Source of the DNA: DASQEH01 sp963765725
Lineage (GTDB): Bacteria > Actinomycetota > Actinomycetes > Propionibacteriales > Nocardioidaceae
Assembly (NCBI GenBank): GCA_963765725.1
Contig: CAVXXI010000003.1
Location: forward strand, 434,001 to 498,000
Reading direction: 5' to 3'
DNA length: 64,000 nucleotides
Below the pieces are notes generated by a model. The model had not been told where the DNA came from. It ran no database searches and saw nothing but the letters and a program-made list of their open reading frames with translations. Position numbers and translations under genes: made by a program. Of the stretch, positions 19,496 to 27,732 are shown piece after piece. Every line of letters begins with the position of its first letter. Position 1 is the stretch's first letter.

Positions 19496-20275
19496 GCGTT
19501 CGGCGGCGTTGACGGGGCCCCGGAGTCTCGGGCGTGCGCCTGCGGGTCGGCGTTGCGGGCGACACGCGCGGCGAAGACGCCCGGCACCGAAGCCGTTGTC
19601 GATGTTCACGACGGTCACGCCGGGGGCGCACGAGTTGAGCATGGCCAGCAGCGCCGCGAGGCCGCCGAACGACGCGCCGTACCCGACGCTCGTCGGCACG
19701 GCCACGAGCGGTACTCCCGTGAGCCCACCGACGACGGAGGGCAGCGCCCCCTCCATGCCCGCGACGACGACGAGGCAGTCCGCCGCCGCGAGCTGGTCGC
19801 GAACCCCGAGCACCCTGTGCAGCCCGGCCACGCCGACGTCGGTGATCAGCGACGTGCGCGCGCCGAACACCTGGGCGGTCAGCGACACCTCTGCGGCCAC
19901 CGGCGCATCCGACGTGCCGGCGGACACCACGGTGACGAGCCCACGCGGTACGGGAAGCGGACCGAGCGTTGCCGCCCGCGCCACCTCGTCGATGCGCGCG
20001 GCCGGGAGGTCGCGGCGCAGGGCGTCCGTGGTCTCGGCGGTGAGCCGGGTCGCGAACACGGCCCGGTCGGGGTGCGCCTCGTGCAGGCGGGTCAGCAGCT
20101 CGACGACGTGACCGGGCTCCTTGCCCGCGCCGTACACCACCTCCGGGTCGCCGGTCCTTCCCGCCCGGTCGAGGTCGAGGCGGGCGTACCCGAGGTCGAG
20201 GGTCTCCGGCGACGAGGGGCTGGAGTCGGGAACCCGATCGGGACGCGAGAGGTCCGGATCGGGAGAAAGGGTCAT
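19492..20275 (-). pseudogene. larB: LarB, NPN cofactor biosynthesis carboxylase (C-terminal frame broken)
   Basis: LarB carboxylates and hydrolyses nicotinic acid adenine dinucleotide to start synthesis of the nickel-pincer cofactor used by lactate racemase. The AIR-carboxylase-like core is clear: TVVSAGTSDAPVAAEVSLTA, CLVVVAGMEGALPSVVGGLT, VAVPTSVGYG and VVNIDNGFGAG. Directly after GFGAG the expected VFAARVARNADPQAHARD is out of frame; removing one C from the CCC at 19580-19582 (plus strand) restores it and ends the protein at a TGA that overlaps the larC ATG. As it stands the frame runs on into larC and gives a false 635-residue LarB-LarC fusion. LarE and LarA are not in the window. Confidence 0.82.
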
Positions 20276-20295
20276 GCGGGGAAATCTAGCCTCTC

Positions 20296-20301
20296 TACGC
20301 T
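20296..20301 (+). promoter_or_regulatory. Predicted -10 box (TACGCT) upstream of pheA
   Basis: TACGCT ends 7 bases before the pheA ATG at 20309, so the transcript is probably leaderless. It lies in the 33-base space between the divergent larB and pheA starts. Confidence 0.5.
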
Positions 20302-20308
20302 GTAGGGC

Positions 20309-21241
20309 ATGCCTGGTGTTCCCCCCGCCCGATACGCCTACCTCGGCCCGGAGGGGACCTTCGCCGAGGCCGCGCTCCGGTCGCTGCCTGCCGCTGCTAA
20401 GGCGGAGCTCCTACCCTGCGCATCGACGGCGACCGCGCTGCAGGCGGTACGCGACGGCGAGGCCGACGCGGCGGTCGTACCGATCGAGAACTCCGTCGAG
20501 GGACCGGTACCCGTCACCCTCGACTCGCTCGCGACCGGCGATCCGCTGATGATCACCCGCGAGATGCACGTCGAGGTGCAGTTCTCGCTGCTCGCCAAGC
20601 GGGGAACGCGAGCCGAGGACATCCGGCGAGTCGCCACCCATCCGCACGCCGAGGCCCAGTGCCGGCGGTGGCTCGCCGCCAACCTGCCGAACGCCGAGGT
20701 CGTACTCGAGGCGTCGACCGCCTTGGCGGCTGCGATGGTGGCTGCACCCGACTCGCCGTACGACGCCGCGATCTCCGCGCCGATCGCCGCCGAGACGTAC
20801 CGGTTGGCGACGCTGGCGTCGGGTATCGCCGACCGAGCGGGCGCCGTTACGCGGTTCGTCCTCGTCTCGAGGCCGGGGCCACCGCAGCCGCCGACGGGTG
20901 CCGACAAGACGTCGATCGTCGTGTACATCCACGAGAACCGGCCGGGCGCGCTGCTGGAGCTGCTCGAACAGTTCGCCGTGCGCGGTGTCGACCTCACGTG
21001 GATCCAGTCCCGCCCGACGGGCTCGGCGCTCGGGAAGTACTGCTTCGCGATCGACGCCGAGGGTCACGTCGCCGACGCGCGTGTCGGGGAGGCGCTGATG
21101 GGGCTGCGCCGGACGTCCGACGAGGTACGGTTCCTCGGCTCGTACCCACGTGCAGACTCCGTGGTCACGTCGGTGACGGCGGGCACGGCGGACTCCGACT
21201 TCAAGGACGCCGCCGCCTGGCTCGCCCGCCTGCGCGGCTGA
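20309..21241 (+). CDS. pheA: Prephenate dehydratase
   Basis: Converts prephenate to phenylpyruvate in phenylalanine synthesis. The catalytic PDT domain covers about residues 7-190: YAYLGPEGTFAEAAL, DAAVVPIENSVEGPVPVTLD (with the conserved ENS) and the ITRFVLVSRP-like exit AVTRFVLVSRP. The C-terminal ACT domain, near residues 203-285, has the GALLELLEQFAVRGVDLTWIQSRP segment that binds phenylalanine for feedback control. At 310 residues it is the usual actinobacterial length, without a fused chorismate mutase. A -10 box 7 bases upstream points to a leaderless transcript. A 22-bp array begins 15 bases after the stop. Confidence 0.95.
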   Translation: MPGVPPARYAYLGPEGTFAEAALRSLPAAAKAELLPCASTATALQAVRDGEADAAVVPIENSVEGPVPVTLDSLATGDPLMITREMHVEVQFSLLAKRGTRAEDIRRVATHPHAEAQCRRWLAANLPNAEVVLEASTALAAAMVAAPDSPYDAAISAPIAAETYRLATLASGIADRAGAVTRFVLVSRPGPPQPPTGADKTSIVVYIHENRPGALLELLEQFAVRGVDLTWIQSRPTGSALGKYCFAIDAEGHVADARVGEALMGLRRTSDEVRFLGSYPRADSVVTSVTAGTADSDFKDAAAWLARLRG

Positions 21242-21255
21242 GAGCCTCCCCACGT

Positions 21256-21450
21256 CGAGTGGGCGCAAATGTCCGGTCGAGCGGGCGGCGAATGCAGTGC
21301 CGAGTGGGCGCAAATGTCCGGTCGAGTGGTCGCGAATGCAGTGCCGAGTGGGCGCAAATGTCCGATCGAGTGGGCGGAGATGTTCGATCGAGTGGGCGGA
21401 GATGTCCGGTCGAGCCGAAACGTTCGATCGAGCGGGGGGAGATCTCCGGC
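21256..21450 (-). repeat. 22-bp tandem array D after pheA
   Basis: Nine units, mostly 22 bp (one 23, one 18), starting at 21256, 21278, 21301, 21323, 21345, 21367, 21389, 21411 and 21429. The typical unit is CGAGTGGGCGCAAATGTCCG plus two bases, the reverse complement of the unit in array B. It occupies the 3' flank of pheA and merges into the inverted-repeat arm that starts at 21421. Confidence 0.85.
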
Positions 21451-21531
21451 CGTACGCGGACGTGCGCGCGCCGAGACGGCAATTCGTGCGCGACACGCCG
21501 ACACAGCAGGGCCCTTGGAGACGTCTCAGCG
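21421..21531 (+). repeat. Left arm of a 110-bp inverted repeat flanking the DUF4446 gene
   Basis: This arm and 22105-22212 are near-perfect reverse complements. In the 50 bases ending GGAGACGTCTC I see a single mismatch. Inside are short perfect palindromes (GGAGATCTCC, GAGACGTCTC). Outside the arms, arrays D and E continue the inverted symmetry, so the whole inverted structure spans about 21256-22383 with one gene in the loop. Confidence 0.85.
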
Positions 21532-21616
21532 GAGCGGAACGAGGGCGCGAATAGCCGAGCAGCACCGGGGCGCGCGACACGCGACAGTGCGAGGGCCGAT
21601 GCGGTGGGCGCCCGCT

Positions 21617-21622
21617 TAGGCT
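21617..21622 (+). promoter_or_regulatory. Predicted -10 box (TAGGCT) for the DUF4446 gene
   Basis: TAGGCT ends 6 bases before the GTG at 21629, consistent with a leaderless transcript that starts inside the inverted repeat. Confidence 0.45.
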
Positions 21623-21628
21623 CGGGCC

Positions 21629-22093
21629 GTGCCCTTCGATACCACAACGCTCAGCTGGTTGGCATCGGCGGCGCTCGCAGTTGCGTTGATGGCGTGTGCT
21701 CTCGCTCTGGCAGCGTGGCGCAGGGCGGGACGGCTGCCGGCTCGTCTCGCGAAGCCCGGAGCTCGTTCGCGTGCTTCGATCCGAGCCCGGTCGAGGACAC
21801 CGCTCACCGCCGAGCAGACGACAGCACAGATCGAGGCGTTGAGGTCCGACGCGGCCACGGCTCTGCGGCATGTCGCCGTCGTCAGGTACGACGCCTTCGG
21901 CGACATGGGCGGGCACCTTTCGTGGTCCTTGGCTCTGCTGGACGACGGCGGAGACGGCGTAGTACTCACGTCCATCCATGGCCGGAGCGACTCGCGAACG
22001 TACGCGAAGAACATTGCCGGCTGGTCCGCCACCCAGCAGCTGTCGCCCGAAGAGATCGAGGCGATCGGCTTCGCCCGCACGGCCTCGGCCTGA
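21629..22093 (+). CDS. DUF4446 family membrane protein
   Basis: A 154-residue protein with one N-terminal membrane segment (LSWLASAALAVALMACALALAAW, about residues 8-30) and a cytoplasmic DUF4446 domain: RHVAVVRYDAFGDMGGHLSW, LALLDDGGDGVVLTSIHGRSDSRTYAK and LSPEEIEAIGFA near the C-terminus. Family members are single-pass proteins of unknown function in actinobacteria and firmicutes. The gene sits alone between the two arms of a long inverted repeat, which is unusual for this family. The GTG start lies just after a -10 box, suggesting a leaderless mRNA. Confidence 0.88.
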   Translation: MPFDTTTLSWLASAALAVALMACALALAAWRRAGRLPARLAKPGARSRASIRARSRTPLTAEQTTAQIEALRSDAATALRHVAVVRYDAFGDMGGHLSWSLALLDDGGDGVVLTSIHGRSDSRTYAKNIAGWSATQQLSPEEIEAIGFARTASA

Positions 22094-22104
22094 ACGACCT
22101 ATCT

Positions 22105-22212
22105 GCCGAGACGTCTCCAAGGGCCCTGTTGTGTCGGCGTGTCGCGCACGAATTGCCGTCTCGGCGCGCGCGTCGGCGTACGGCCGAAGATCTCCCCCCG
22201 CTGATCGAACGT
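22105..22212 (-). repeat. Right arm of the inverted repeat flanking the DUF4446 gene
   Basis: The reverse complement of 21421-21531, starting CCGAGACGTCTCC just after the DUF4446 stop and running to the ATCTCCCCCCG and CGAACGT blocks. It passes directly into array E. Confidence 0.85.
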
Positions 22213-22223
22213 CTCCGCCCGCT

Positions 22224-22383
22224 CGGTCCGACATTTGCGCCCACTCGACCGGGCGTTTGCGCACCACTCGGCCGGACATTTGCGACTACTCGACCGGGCA
22301 TTTGCGCCCGCTCGGCCGGACGTTTGCGACCACTCGACCGGGCGTTTGCGCCCGCTCGGCACTGCATTTGCGCCCGGTCGGCG
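22224..22383 (+). repeat. 22-bp tandem array E before the PAP2-kinase gene
   Basis: About seven units near 22 bp. Typical units read ACTCGACCGGGCGTTTGCGC and GCTCGGCCGGACATTTGCG, matching array B in orientation and array D in reverse complement. It fills the space between the DUF4446 3' region and the 3' end of the leftward PAP2-diacylglycerol kinase gene. Confidence 0.82.
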
Positions 22384-22390
22384 GGAGAGG

Positions 22391-23995
22391 TCAGCGGGGG
22401 ACGCGGACGAGGAGCACGCCGGGCTCGATGACGGCCGTCATCTCCGTTCCGGCGCCGACCGGGTCCCCGTCGAGCTGCCGGGGTGCCGCGTGGGCGACCC
22501 GCAGTGTCACCGAGTGGCCGGTGAACCGGTCGAGCTCCTCGTCGGTACGCCGGCGCCGAGCCACCACCCGCAGGGCGAGAGGCACCCACCGGAACAGTCC
22601 CTGCGGCGCGATCACGACCACATCGAGTACGCCGTCGTCGATCCGGGCGTCGGGGAGCAGCGGGATGCCGGCCTGCAGGAACCCCACGTTGCCGATCAGG
22701 ACGGTACGCGCGCGCCGGCGCACGGGGCTGCCGCCGTCGATGGTGATCTCGACCCGCACCGCCGGGTAGCGCAGGTGCCGCGCGCCGGAGACGATGTACG
22801 CCGGCCAGCCGATCCGGGCCTTCAGGGCGTCGGGTGCGCCGGCCATGATCGCCGCGTCGAGGCCGAGGCCGGCCATCACCACGAACCGGGTCGTGTCGAG
22901 CGAGTCACCGGAGATCCGCACGACGTCGATGGCCCGGTCCTGCCCGCGCAGCACGGTGTCGACCGCCAGGTCGCGTAGCAGCGGTACATTGAGGTTTCGC
23001 GCCAGCAGGTTGCCCGTACCGGCCGGGATAACGCCGACCGGGACCCCGGTACCGGCCATCTCGCTGCACACCACGCGGACCGTACCGTCGCCGCCCGCGA
23101 CCGCGACGACGTCCGCGCCGGCGGCCACCGCGGCCCGGGCCATCGAGCCGCCCGCGTCGTCGACCGTCGTCTCGAACCAGAGCGGCTCGTCCCAGCCCGC
23201 TGCCCGTGCGGCGTCACCTACCCGTGCCTTGAAGGTCTCCGGGTGGTCGATCTTCACCGGGTTGAGCACGACGGCGAGCACCCGACGGTCCTCCGGCGAG
23301 CCGGCCGGGACAGGCTCGAGTACCGGCTGGACAGGACCGTACGACCCAAGACCGAACAACGGCGCAAGGGCGACGACCGTCAACGCGCCCAGCAACCACC
23401 CCGCCACGACGTCGCTCGGATAGTGCGCGCCGAGAAGTATCCGGTCCAGACCGACCAGCAGCGCCAACCCCAGCCACACCACCGTCAGCCAGCGGCGCAG
23501 CCAGCGACGCTGCACGCCCTGCGCCGTGAGCACGACCAGCACGCCCACCAGCGCGGCGATCGCGCTGGCGTGGCCCGAGGTGAACGAGTAGCCGCCGATC
23601 TGGTGTGGGACGTCGGGCCGCTGCCGCTGCACGGAGTTCTTGATCACGAACGTGGCCGCACGGGAGACGGCCACGACGACCACGATCCACAGAGCCACCC
23701 GGATTCGCCCGCGGATCGCGAGCACCGCGGCGAGCAGTGCCATCACGACGACATCGACGACCGGCTGGCTCACCGCAGCGATGACTACGAACACCTGGTG
23801 CCAGCCCGTACCGGCGACGGCACGCGACCACGACAGGACCACCGTCGAGTCGAATGACAGGAGAGGGGAGTACCGCGTCGTGACGAGCACGGTCAGCAGC
23901 ACGAGAGGAGCGGCGATGCCGCCGGCGACCAGGGCTGAGCGTCGTACGGCGCGCGTATCGGTCACGTACGTTCTCGAGTCTCGTGCTGGGCGCAT
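22391..23995 (-). CDS. PAP2 phosphatase - diacylglycerol kinase fusion
   Basis: A 534-residue two-domain membrane enzyme. The N-terminal half (about residues 15-215) is a PAP2 lipid phosphatase with several membrane segments and all three motifs: KNSVQRQRP, YSFTSGHASA and RILLGAHYPSDVVAG. The C-terminal half (about 235-530) is a diacylglycerol/sphingosine kinase-like catalytic domain with VVLNPVKID, VAVAGGDGTVRVV and VGVIPAGTGNLLARNL. One domain removes phosphate from lipids such as phosphatidate or undecaprenyl pyrophosphate, the other adds it to a lipid alcohol, so the pair could recycle or interconvert lipid phosphates at the membrane. No frame break is present, so the fusion is real. Confidence 0.92.
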   Translation of the reverse strand: MRPARDSRTYVTDTRAVRRSALVAGGIAAPLVLLTVLVTTRYSPLLSFDSTVVLSWSRAVAGTGWHQVFVVIAAVSQPVVDVVVMALLAAVLAIRGRIRVALWIVVVVAVSRAATFVIKNSVQRQRPDVPHQIGGYSFTSGHASAIAALVGVLVVLTAQGVQRRWLRRWLTVVWLGLALLVGLDRILLGAHYPSDVVAGWLLGALTVVALAPLFGLGSYGPVQPVLEPVPAGSPEDRRVLAVVLNPVKIDHPETFKARVGDAARAAGWDEPLWFETTVDDAGGSMARAAVAAGADVVAVAGGDGTVRVVCSEMAGTGVPVGVIPAGTGNLLARNLNVPLLRDLAVDTVLRGQDRAIDVVRISGDSLDTTRFVVMAGLGLDAAIMAGAPDALKARIGWPAYIVSGARHLRYPAVRVEITIDGGSPVRRRARTVLIGNVGFLQAGIPLLPDARIDDGVLDVVVIAPQGLFRWVPLALRVVARRRRTDEELDRFTGHSVTLRVAHAAPRQLDGDPVGAGTEMTAVIEPGVLLVRVPR

Positions 23996-24140
23996 CCGGG
24001 TCGCAGAGAGCCTGCCTGCCCGGGACGGGAGCCCAGCCTCTCACGGAGACGGAGCCCCGGCGAAACCGTCGACGACGGCCGAGCGCCCAGACGCCGCTGC
24101 CGAGCCAACCCAGGCCCGATACCGGCTTGCGGCGGATCGT

Positions 24141-24146
24141 TACGCT
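24141..24146 (+). promoter_or_regulatory. Predicted -10 box (TACGCT) upstream of serS
   Basis: TACGCT ends 6 bases before the serS GTG at 24153. No Shine-Dalgarno sequence is visible, so the transcript is probably leaderless. No T-box or other leader is present. Confidence 0.5.
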
Positions 24147-24152
24147 TGACGG

Positions 24153-25427
24153 GTGATCGACCTACGCGAGCTCCGAGACAATCCTGAGCGTGCCCGTGAG
24201 GCGCAACGACGCCGTGGCGCCTCTGCGGAGCTCGTCGACGAGATCCTGGCGGTCGACGAGAAGAGGCGGGCCTCCATCGCCTCGTTCGAGCGCCTCCGCG
24301 CCGAGCAGAAGGCCCTCGGTAGGCAGATCGCCACCGCGGACGCCGCCGAGAAGACCGAGCTGCTTGCCCGGACGCGCGAGCTCTCCGCCTCGGTCAAGGA
24401 GGCAGAGGCGGCGCAGGACCAAGCCGAGGCCGCGTACACCGACGTGGTCATGCAGCTCGCGAACCTGGCGTCTCCCGACGCCCCTGCCGGCGGCGAGGAC
24501 GACTACGTCGTGCTCGACCACGTCGGCGAGCCGCGCGACTTCGCTGCCGAGGGCTTCGAGCCGCTCGACCACATCGAGCTGGGCCGGCGGCTGGGCGCCA
24601 TCGACATCGAACGCGGCGCAAAGGTGAGCGGTGCCCGCTTCTACTTCCTGACCGGCATCGGCGCCCAGCTCGAGCTGGCACTCGTCATGGCGGCCATGGA
24701 CCGGGCCGCGTCGTGGGGGTTCGTCCCCATGCTCCCGCCAGCGCTGGTCAAGCCGCGGGCCATGGAGGGCACCGGGTTCCTCGGCCAGGCCGCCGACGAC
24801 GTGTACCACCTGCCGAAGGACGACCTGTACCTCGTCGGCACGTCCGAGGTCGCGCTCGCCGCCTTCCACAGCGACGAGATCCTCGACGGCGCGTCACTGC
24901 CGCTGCGGTACGCCGCGTTCAGCCCCTGCTTCCGGCGCGAGGCCGGCTCGTACGGCAAGGACACTCGGGGCATCTTCCGCGTGCACTGGTTCGACAAGGT
25001 CGAGATGTTCACCTACACGAGCGTCGAGGAGTCGTACGCCGAGCACGAGCGGCTGCTCGCGTGGGAGAAGGAGTGGATGACCGACCTGGGGCTCGCCTAC
25101 CGGGTCATCGACGTGGCAGCCGGTGACCTCGGCCTGAGCGCCGTCCGCAAGTACGACTGCGAGGCGTGGATACCGACGCAGGGCAAGTACCGCGAGCTCA
25201 CGTCCACGTCGAACTGCACCCAGTTCCAGGCGCGCAGGCTGGACATCCGGATCCGGCGCGGGGGCGCGATCGAGCCGGCCGCCACCCTCAACGGCACGCT
25301 GATGGCGAGCGCGCGCACCATCGTCGCGCTGCTCGAGACCCACCAGCAGGCCGACGGCTCGGTACGCGTGCCCGAGGTGCTCCGCCCGTACCTGCAGGGG
25401 CGCACCACGCTGGAACCCGTCGCGTGA
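24153..25427 (+). CDS. serS: Seryl-tRNA synthetase
   Basis: Charges tRNA-Ser with serine. The 424 residues comprise an N-terminal antiparallel coiled coil (about 30-100) that grips the long variable arm of tRNA-Ser, then a class II catalytic core: motif 1 around MAAMDRAASWGFVPMLPPALVKP, motif 2 PCFRREAGSYGKDTRGIFRVHWFDKVEMF, and motif 3 LNGTLMASARTIVALLETHQ. SNCTQFQARRLDIR is also diagnostic. The GTG start overlaps a predicted leaderless promoter. The stop overlaps the HAD gene start by GTGA, as is usual in actinobacteria. Confidence 0.96.
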   Translation: MIDLRELRDNPERAREAQRRRGASAELVDEILAVDEKRRASIASFERLRAEQKALGRQIATADAAEKTELLARTRELSASVKEAEAAQDQAEAAYTDVVMQLANLASPDAPAGGEDDYVVLDHVGEPRDFAAEGFEPLDHIELGRRLGAIDIERGAKVSGARFYFLTGIGAQLELALVMAAMDRAASWGFVPMLPPALVKPRAMEGTGFLGQAADDVYHLPKDDLYLVGTSEVALAAFHSDEILDGASLPLRYAAFSPCFRREAGSYGKDTRGIFRVHWFDKVEMFTYTSVEESYAEHERLLAWEKEWMTDLGLAYRVIDVAAGDLGLSAVRKYDCEAWIPTQGKYRELTSTSNCTQFQARRLDIRIRRGGAIEPAATLNGTLMASARTIVALLETHQQADGSVRVPEVLRPYLQGRTTLEPVA

Positions 25428-26245
25428 GCGAAGCCGCCGCCGAGCCGCCCAGCGGCTGGCGCCCGAAGCTGCTCGCGCTCGACATCGACGGCACGCTGGT
25501 CGACTGGAAGGAGGAGATGACACCGGCCGTCCGCAAGGCCGTCCTGGCTGCCAGGGACGCCGGTGCACACGTCGTACTGTCGACGGGCAGATCCGTGTAC
25601 GGGATCATGCCGATCGTCGACCTCGTGGGGCTGCAAGCAGGGCACGGTGTGGCCAGCAACGGCGCCGTGACGTTCACCTACCCGCCGGTCGAGATCACGT
25701 CGTCGGTCACCTTCGACCCGGAGCCCGCCGTACGGATGCTGCTGTCGAAGGTCCCGCACGCGCTCGTCGCCGTCGAGGTCGTCGGACGCGGCTACCGCAC
25801 CAACGCCGAGTTCCCGGAGGGCGAGATCACCGGCGAGATGTGGATCGAGTCGCTGGACGACCTGGTCAGCGAGCCGGTGACCCGCGTGATCGTGCGGGAC
25901 CCGGCCGCGTCGTCGGAAGACTTCGTGGCGCTGGCCCACTCCCTCGGGCTGCAGGGCACGAACTACTTCGTCGGGTACACCGCCTGGCTCGACCTGGTCC
26001 CCGAGGGCGTCTCGAAGGCCTCCGGTCTCGCCGGCGTCGCGGCGGCGCTCGGCGTCGCCCAGTCCGATGTGCTCGCCATCGGAGACGGACGAAACGACAC
26101 GGAGATGCTCGAGTGGGCGGGTCGGGGTGTCGCCATGGGGCAGGCGCCGGAGGAGGTGAAGGCGTCTGCCGACGCCGTCACCGGGCCGCTGAGTGAGGAC
26201 GGCGCGGCCCTCGAGATCGCCTCGTGGTTCGACCTCAGCCTCTGA
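25424..26245 (+). CDS. HAD superfamily hydrolase, Cof-like (class IIB)
   Basis: A 273-residue phosphatase. Motif I is LLALDIDGTLVDW near residues 17-29 with the nucleophile Asp; motif II is VVLSTGRS near 55; motif IV is VLAIGDGRNDTEMLEWAG near 214-231, and VSKASGLAGVAAALGV supplies the conserved Lys. The large cap domain between motifs II and III identifies the Cof group, which acts on sugar phosphates or nucleotide-derived phosphates. The GTG at 25424 overlaps the serS stop, so it is translated with serS. Its 3' end overlaps the convergent GNAT gene by 11 bases. Confidence 0.92.
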   Translation: MSEAAAEPPSGWRPKLLALDIDGTLVDWKEEMTPAVRKAVLAARDAGAHVVLSTGRSVYGIMPIVDLVGLQAGHGVASNGAVTFTYPPVEITSSVTFDPEPAVRMLLSKVPHALVAVEVVGRGYRTNAEFPEGEITGEMWIESLDDLVSEPVTRVIVRDPAASSEDFVALAHSLGLQGTNYFVGYTAWLDLVPEGVSKASGLAGVAAALGVAQSDVLAIGDGRNDTEMLEWAGRGVAMGQAPEEVKASADAVTGPLSEDGAALEIASWFDLSL

Positions 26246-26831
26246 GCAGCGTCGCCCGCCACTCCGGCTCGAGCATCGACATGATGATCTCGTCGTGGAA
26301 GACGCCGTCGTGGAGCACCACCTCGCGGCGGCGGCCCTCCTCGGTGAACCCCAGCGAGCGATAGATCGCGTACGCACGGGTGTTGTAGGCGTACACGCCC
26401 AGCTCGACCCGGTGCAGTCCCATCTCGGCGAACCCGTACCGCAGCAGGACCCGGATCGCGTCGCTGCCGTAGCCGGCGCCGGTGTGCTCCTCGCCGATGA
26501 TGATCGCCAGCATTGCGTCCCGGTTTCGCGGGGTGTCGGACCACAGGCTCGCATGGCCGAGAAGCTGGGCGGTGTCGAGGCTCTCGATGCAGAACCCCAC
26601 CGACGACGACGTCTCGTTCTTGCTCCAGTTGCGGAACATGTCGGCGATCGGACCGGGCGGCATCGGCCGGATCGTGTTGGCCACGAGGGCGACCGTGCTC
26701 GGGTGCAGCCACCACCGCTCGAGGTCAGGCAGGTCCTCGTTGGCGAGCGCGCGCAGCCGGACCCGGTCGCCGACGAGCAGCCCGAGACCGTACTCGGCCG
26801 CTTCGTCCATGCTCTGCCACCCGCCGGCCAT
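26235..26831 (-). CDS. GNAT family N-acetyltransferase
   Basis: A 198-residue acetyltransferase of the RimJ/RimL-like group. It opens with VRLRALANEDLPDLERWWLHP and has the acetyl-CoA-binding motif IIIGEEHTGAGYGSDAIRVLL near residues 110-130, followed by GLHRVELGVYAYNTRAYAIYRSLGFTEEGRRRE, typical of enzymes that acetylate protein N-termini, spermidine or small amines. The substrate is unknown. It is convergent with the HAD gene. Confidence 0.88.
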   Translation of the reverse strand: MAGGWQSMDEAAEYGLGLLVGDRVRLRALANEDLPDLERWWLHPSTVALVANTIRPMPPGPIADMFRNWSKNETSSSVGFCIESLDTAQLLGHASLWSDTPRNRDAMLAIIIGEEHTGAGYGSDAIRVLLRYGFAEMGLHRVELGVYAYNTRAYAIYRSLGFTEEGRRREVVLHDGVFHDEIIMSMLEPEWRATLLRG

Positions 26832-26916
26832 GGAGGGAGTCTGCCAGCCGCGGCCTGGCCGTGGGGATCATCCGTGCGACGGCGGGTCCCCGCCGACGCT
26901 CCGGTCGAGGCGAGCG

Positions 26917-27732
26917 TCAGGCGCGCGGCAGCTTCACCGCGAACACCGGCTTCGACGTCGGCTGTTGCGAGCCTCCGGACGGCTCGACGGTGACGGCGAC
27001 CTGCGAGGCACCGACCGCGGCCGCCGGCAGGCTCACGACGGCGGGGGCCGAGCGCGCGGTGAAGGTACCGGCGGGCTTAGGGGTCGGCGAGGAGCTGAAC
27101 GTCCAGGCCTCGTAGACCTTGCCGGACGGGAGTGCGGGCAGGTCGGCCGCGACGAGCAGCGCGCGACCCTGGCTGCGCGACACCACGACCGTGCCGTTGC
27201 CCGCGGTACCGAAGCCGGCCGACGCCGTTCGGACGTCCTTGGCCGTGAGCAGCGAGGACAGCTCCTGTGCCTGCGCGGTGGCCTGGTTGGCGTCGTTGCG
27301 GCTCTGAACGGCCCAGCCGCCCATGGCGACCGCCACGACGACGGCCGCGGCCGCGAGCAGGCCGACGAGCCGGTTGCGGCGTTGCGCGCCGCGTTGCAGA
27401 GGTATCACGTTGCTGCCGGCGCCGTCCGCTGAGCTCGCGCCCTCGGCGAGATGACGCCCACGCTCCTGCTCGTCGGTCGGGGCGACCAGGGCCGGTCGGG
27501 GAGCGGCGCGGTCCTGGGCGGTCTGCGCGATCTGGTGGAGTACCGACGCCCGCAGGGTGGGTGGCGGGTCGGTGGCCACGCCCTCCGAGAGCTGCACGGC
27601 GATCTCGCGCATCTCGGCCACCTCCTCACGGCAGTCAGGACAGGTCTCGAGATGGGTCTCGAACTGTCGGGTCTCTTCGTCGGACAGGGCGCCGACGGCG
27701 TACTCGCCGGCCAGGGAGTGCAGGTCGCTCAC
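26917..27732 (-). CDS. rskA: Anti-sigma factor RskA-like
   Basis: Membrane anti-sigma factor for the adjacent ECF sigma factor. The N-terminal 90 residues form an anti-sigma domain with the zinc motif HLETCPDC near residues 28-35 and LAGEYAVGALSDEETRQFE before it. One membrane segment, RLVGLLAAAAVVVAVAMGGWAV, lies near 120-141, and the C-terminal extracytoplasmic RskA domain includes GKVYEAWTFSSSPTPKPAGTF. It releases SigK after proteolysis in response to outside redox or envelope signals in characterised relatives. The GTG start overlaps the sigK stop as GTGA. Confidence 0.92.
   Translation of the reverse strand: MSDLHSLAGEYAVGALSDEETRQFETHLETCPDCREEVAEMREIAVQLSEGVATDPPPTLRASVLHQIAQTAQDRAAPRPALVAPTDEQERGRHLAEGASSADGAGSNVIPLQRGAQRRNRLVGLLAAAAVVVAVAMGGWAVQSRNDANQATAQAQELSSLLTAKDVRTASAGFGTAGNGTVVVSRSQGRALLVAADLPALPSGKVYEAWTFSSSPTPKPAGTFTARSAPAVVSLPAAAVGASQVAVTVEPSGGSQQPTSKPVFAVKLPRA

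Noticed and set aside
18368..20275. True LarB-LarC fusion enzyme
   Set aside because: The LarB C-terminus and a stop overlapping the LarC start are found one base out of frame.
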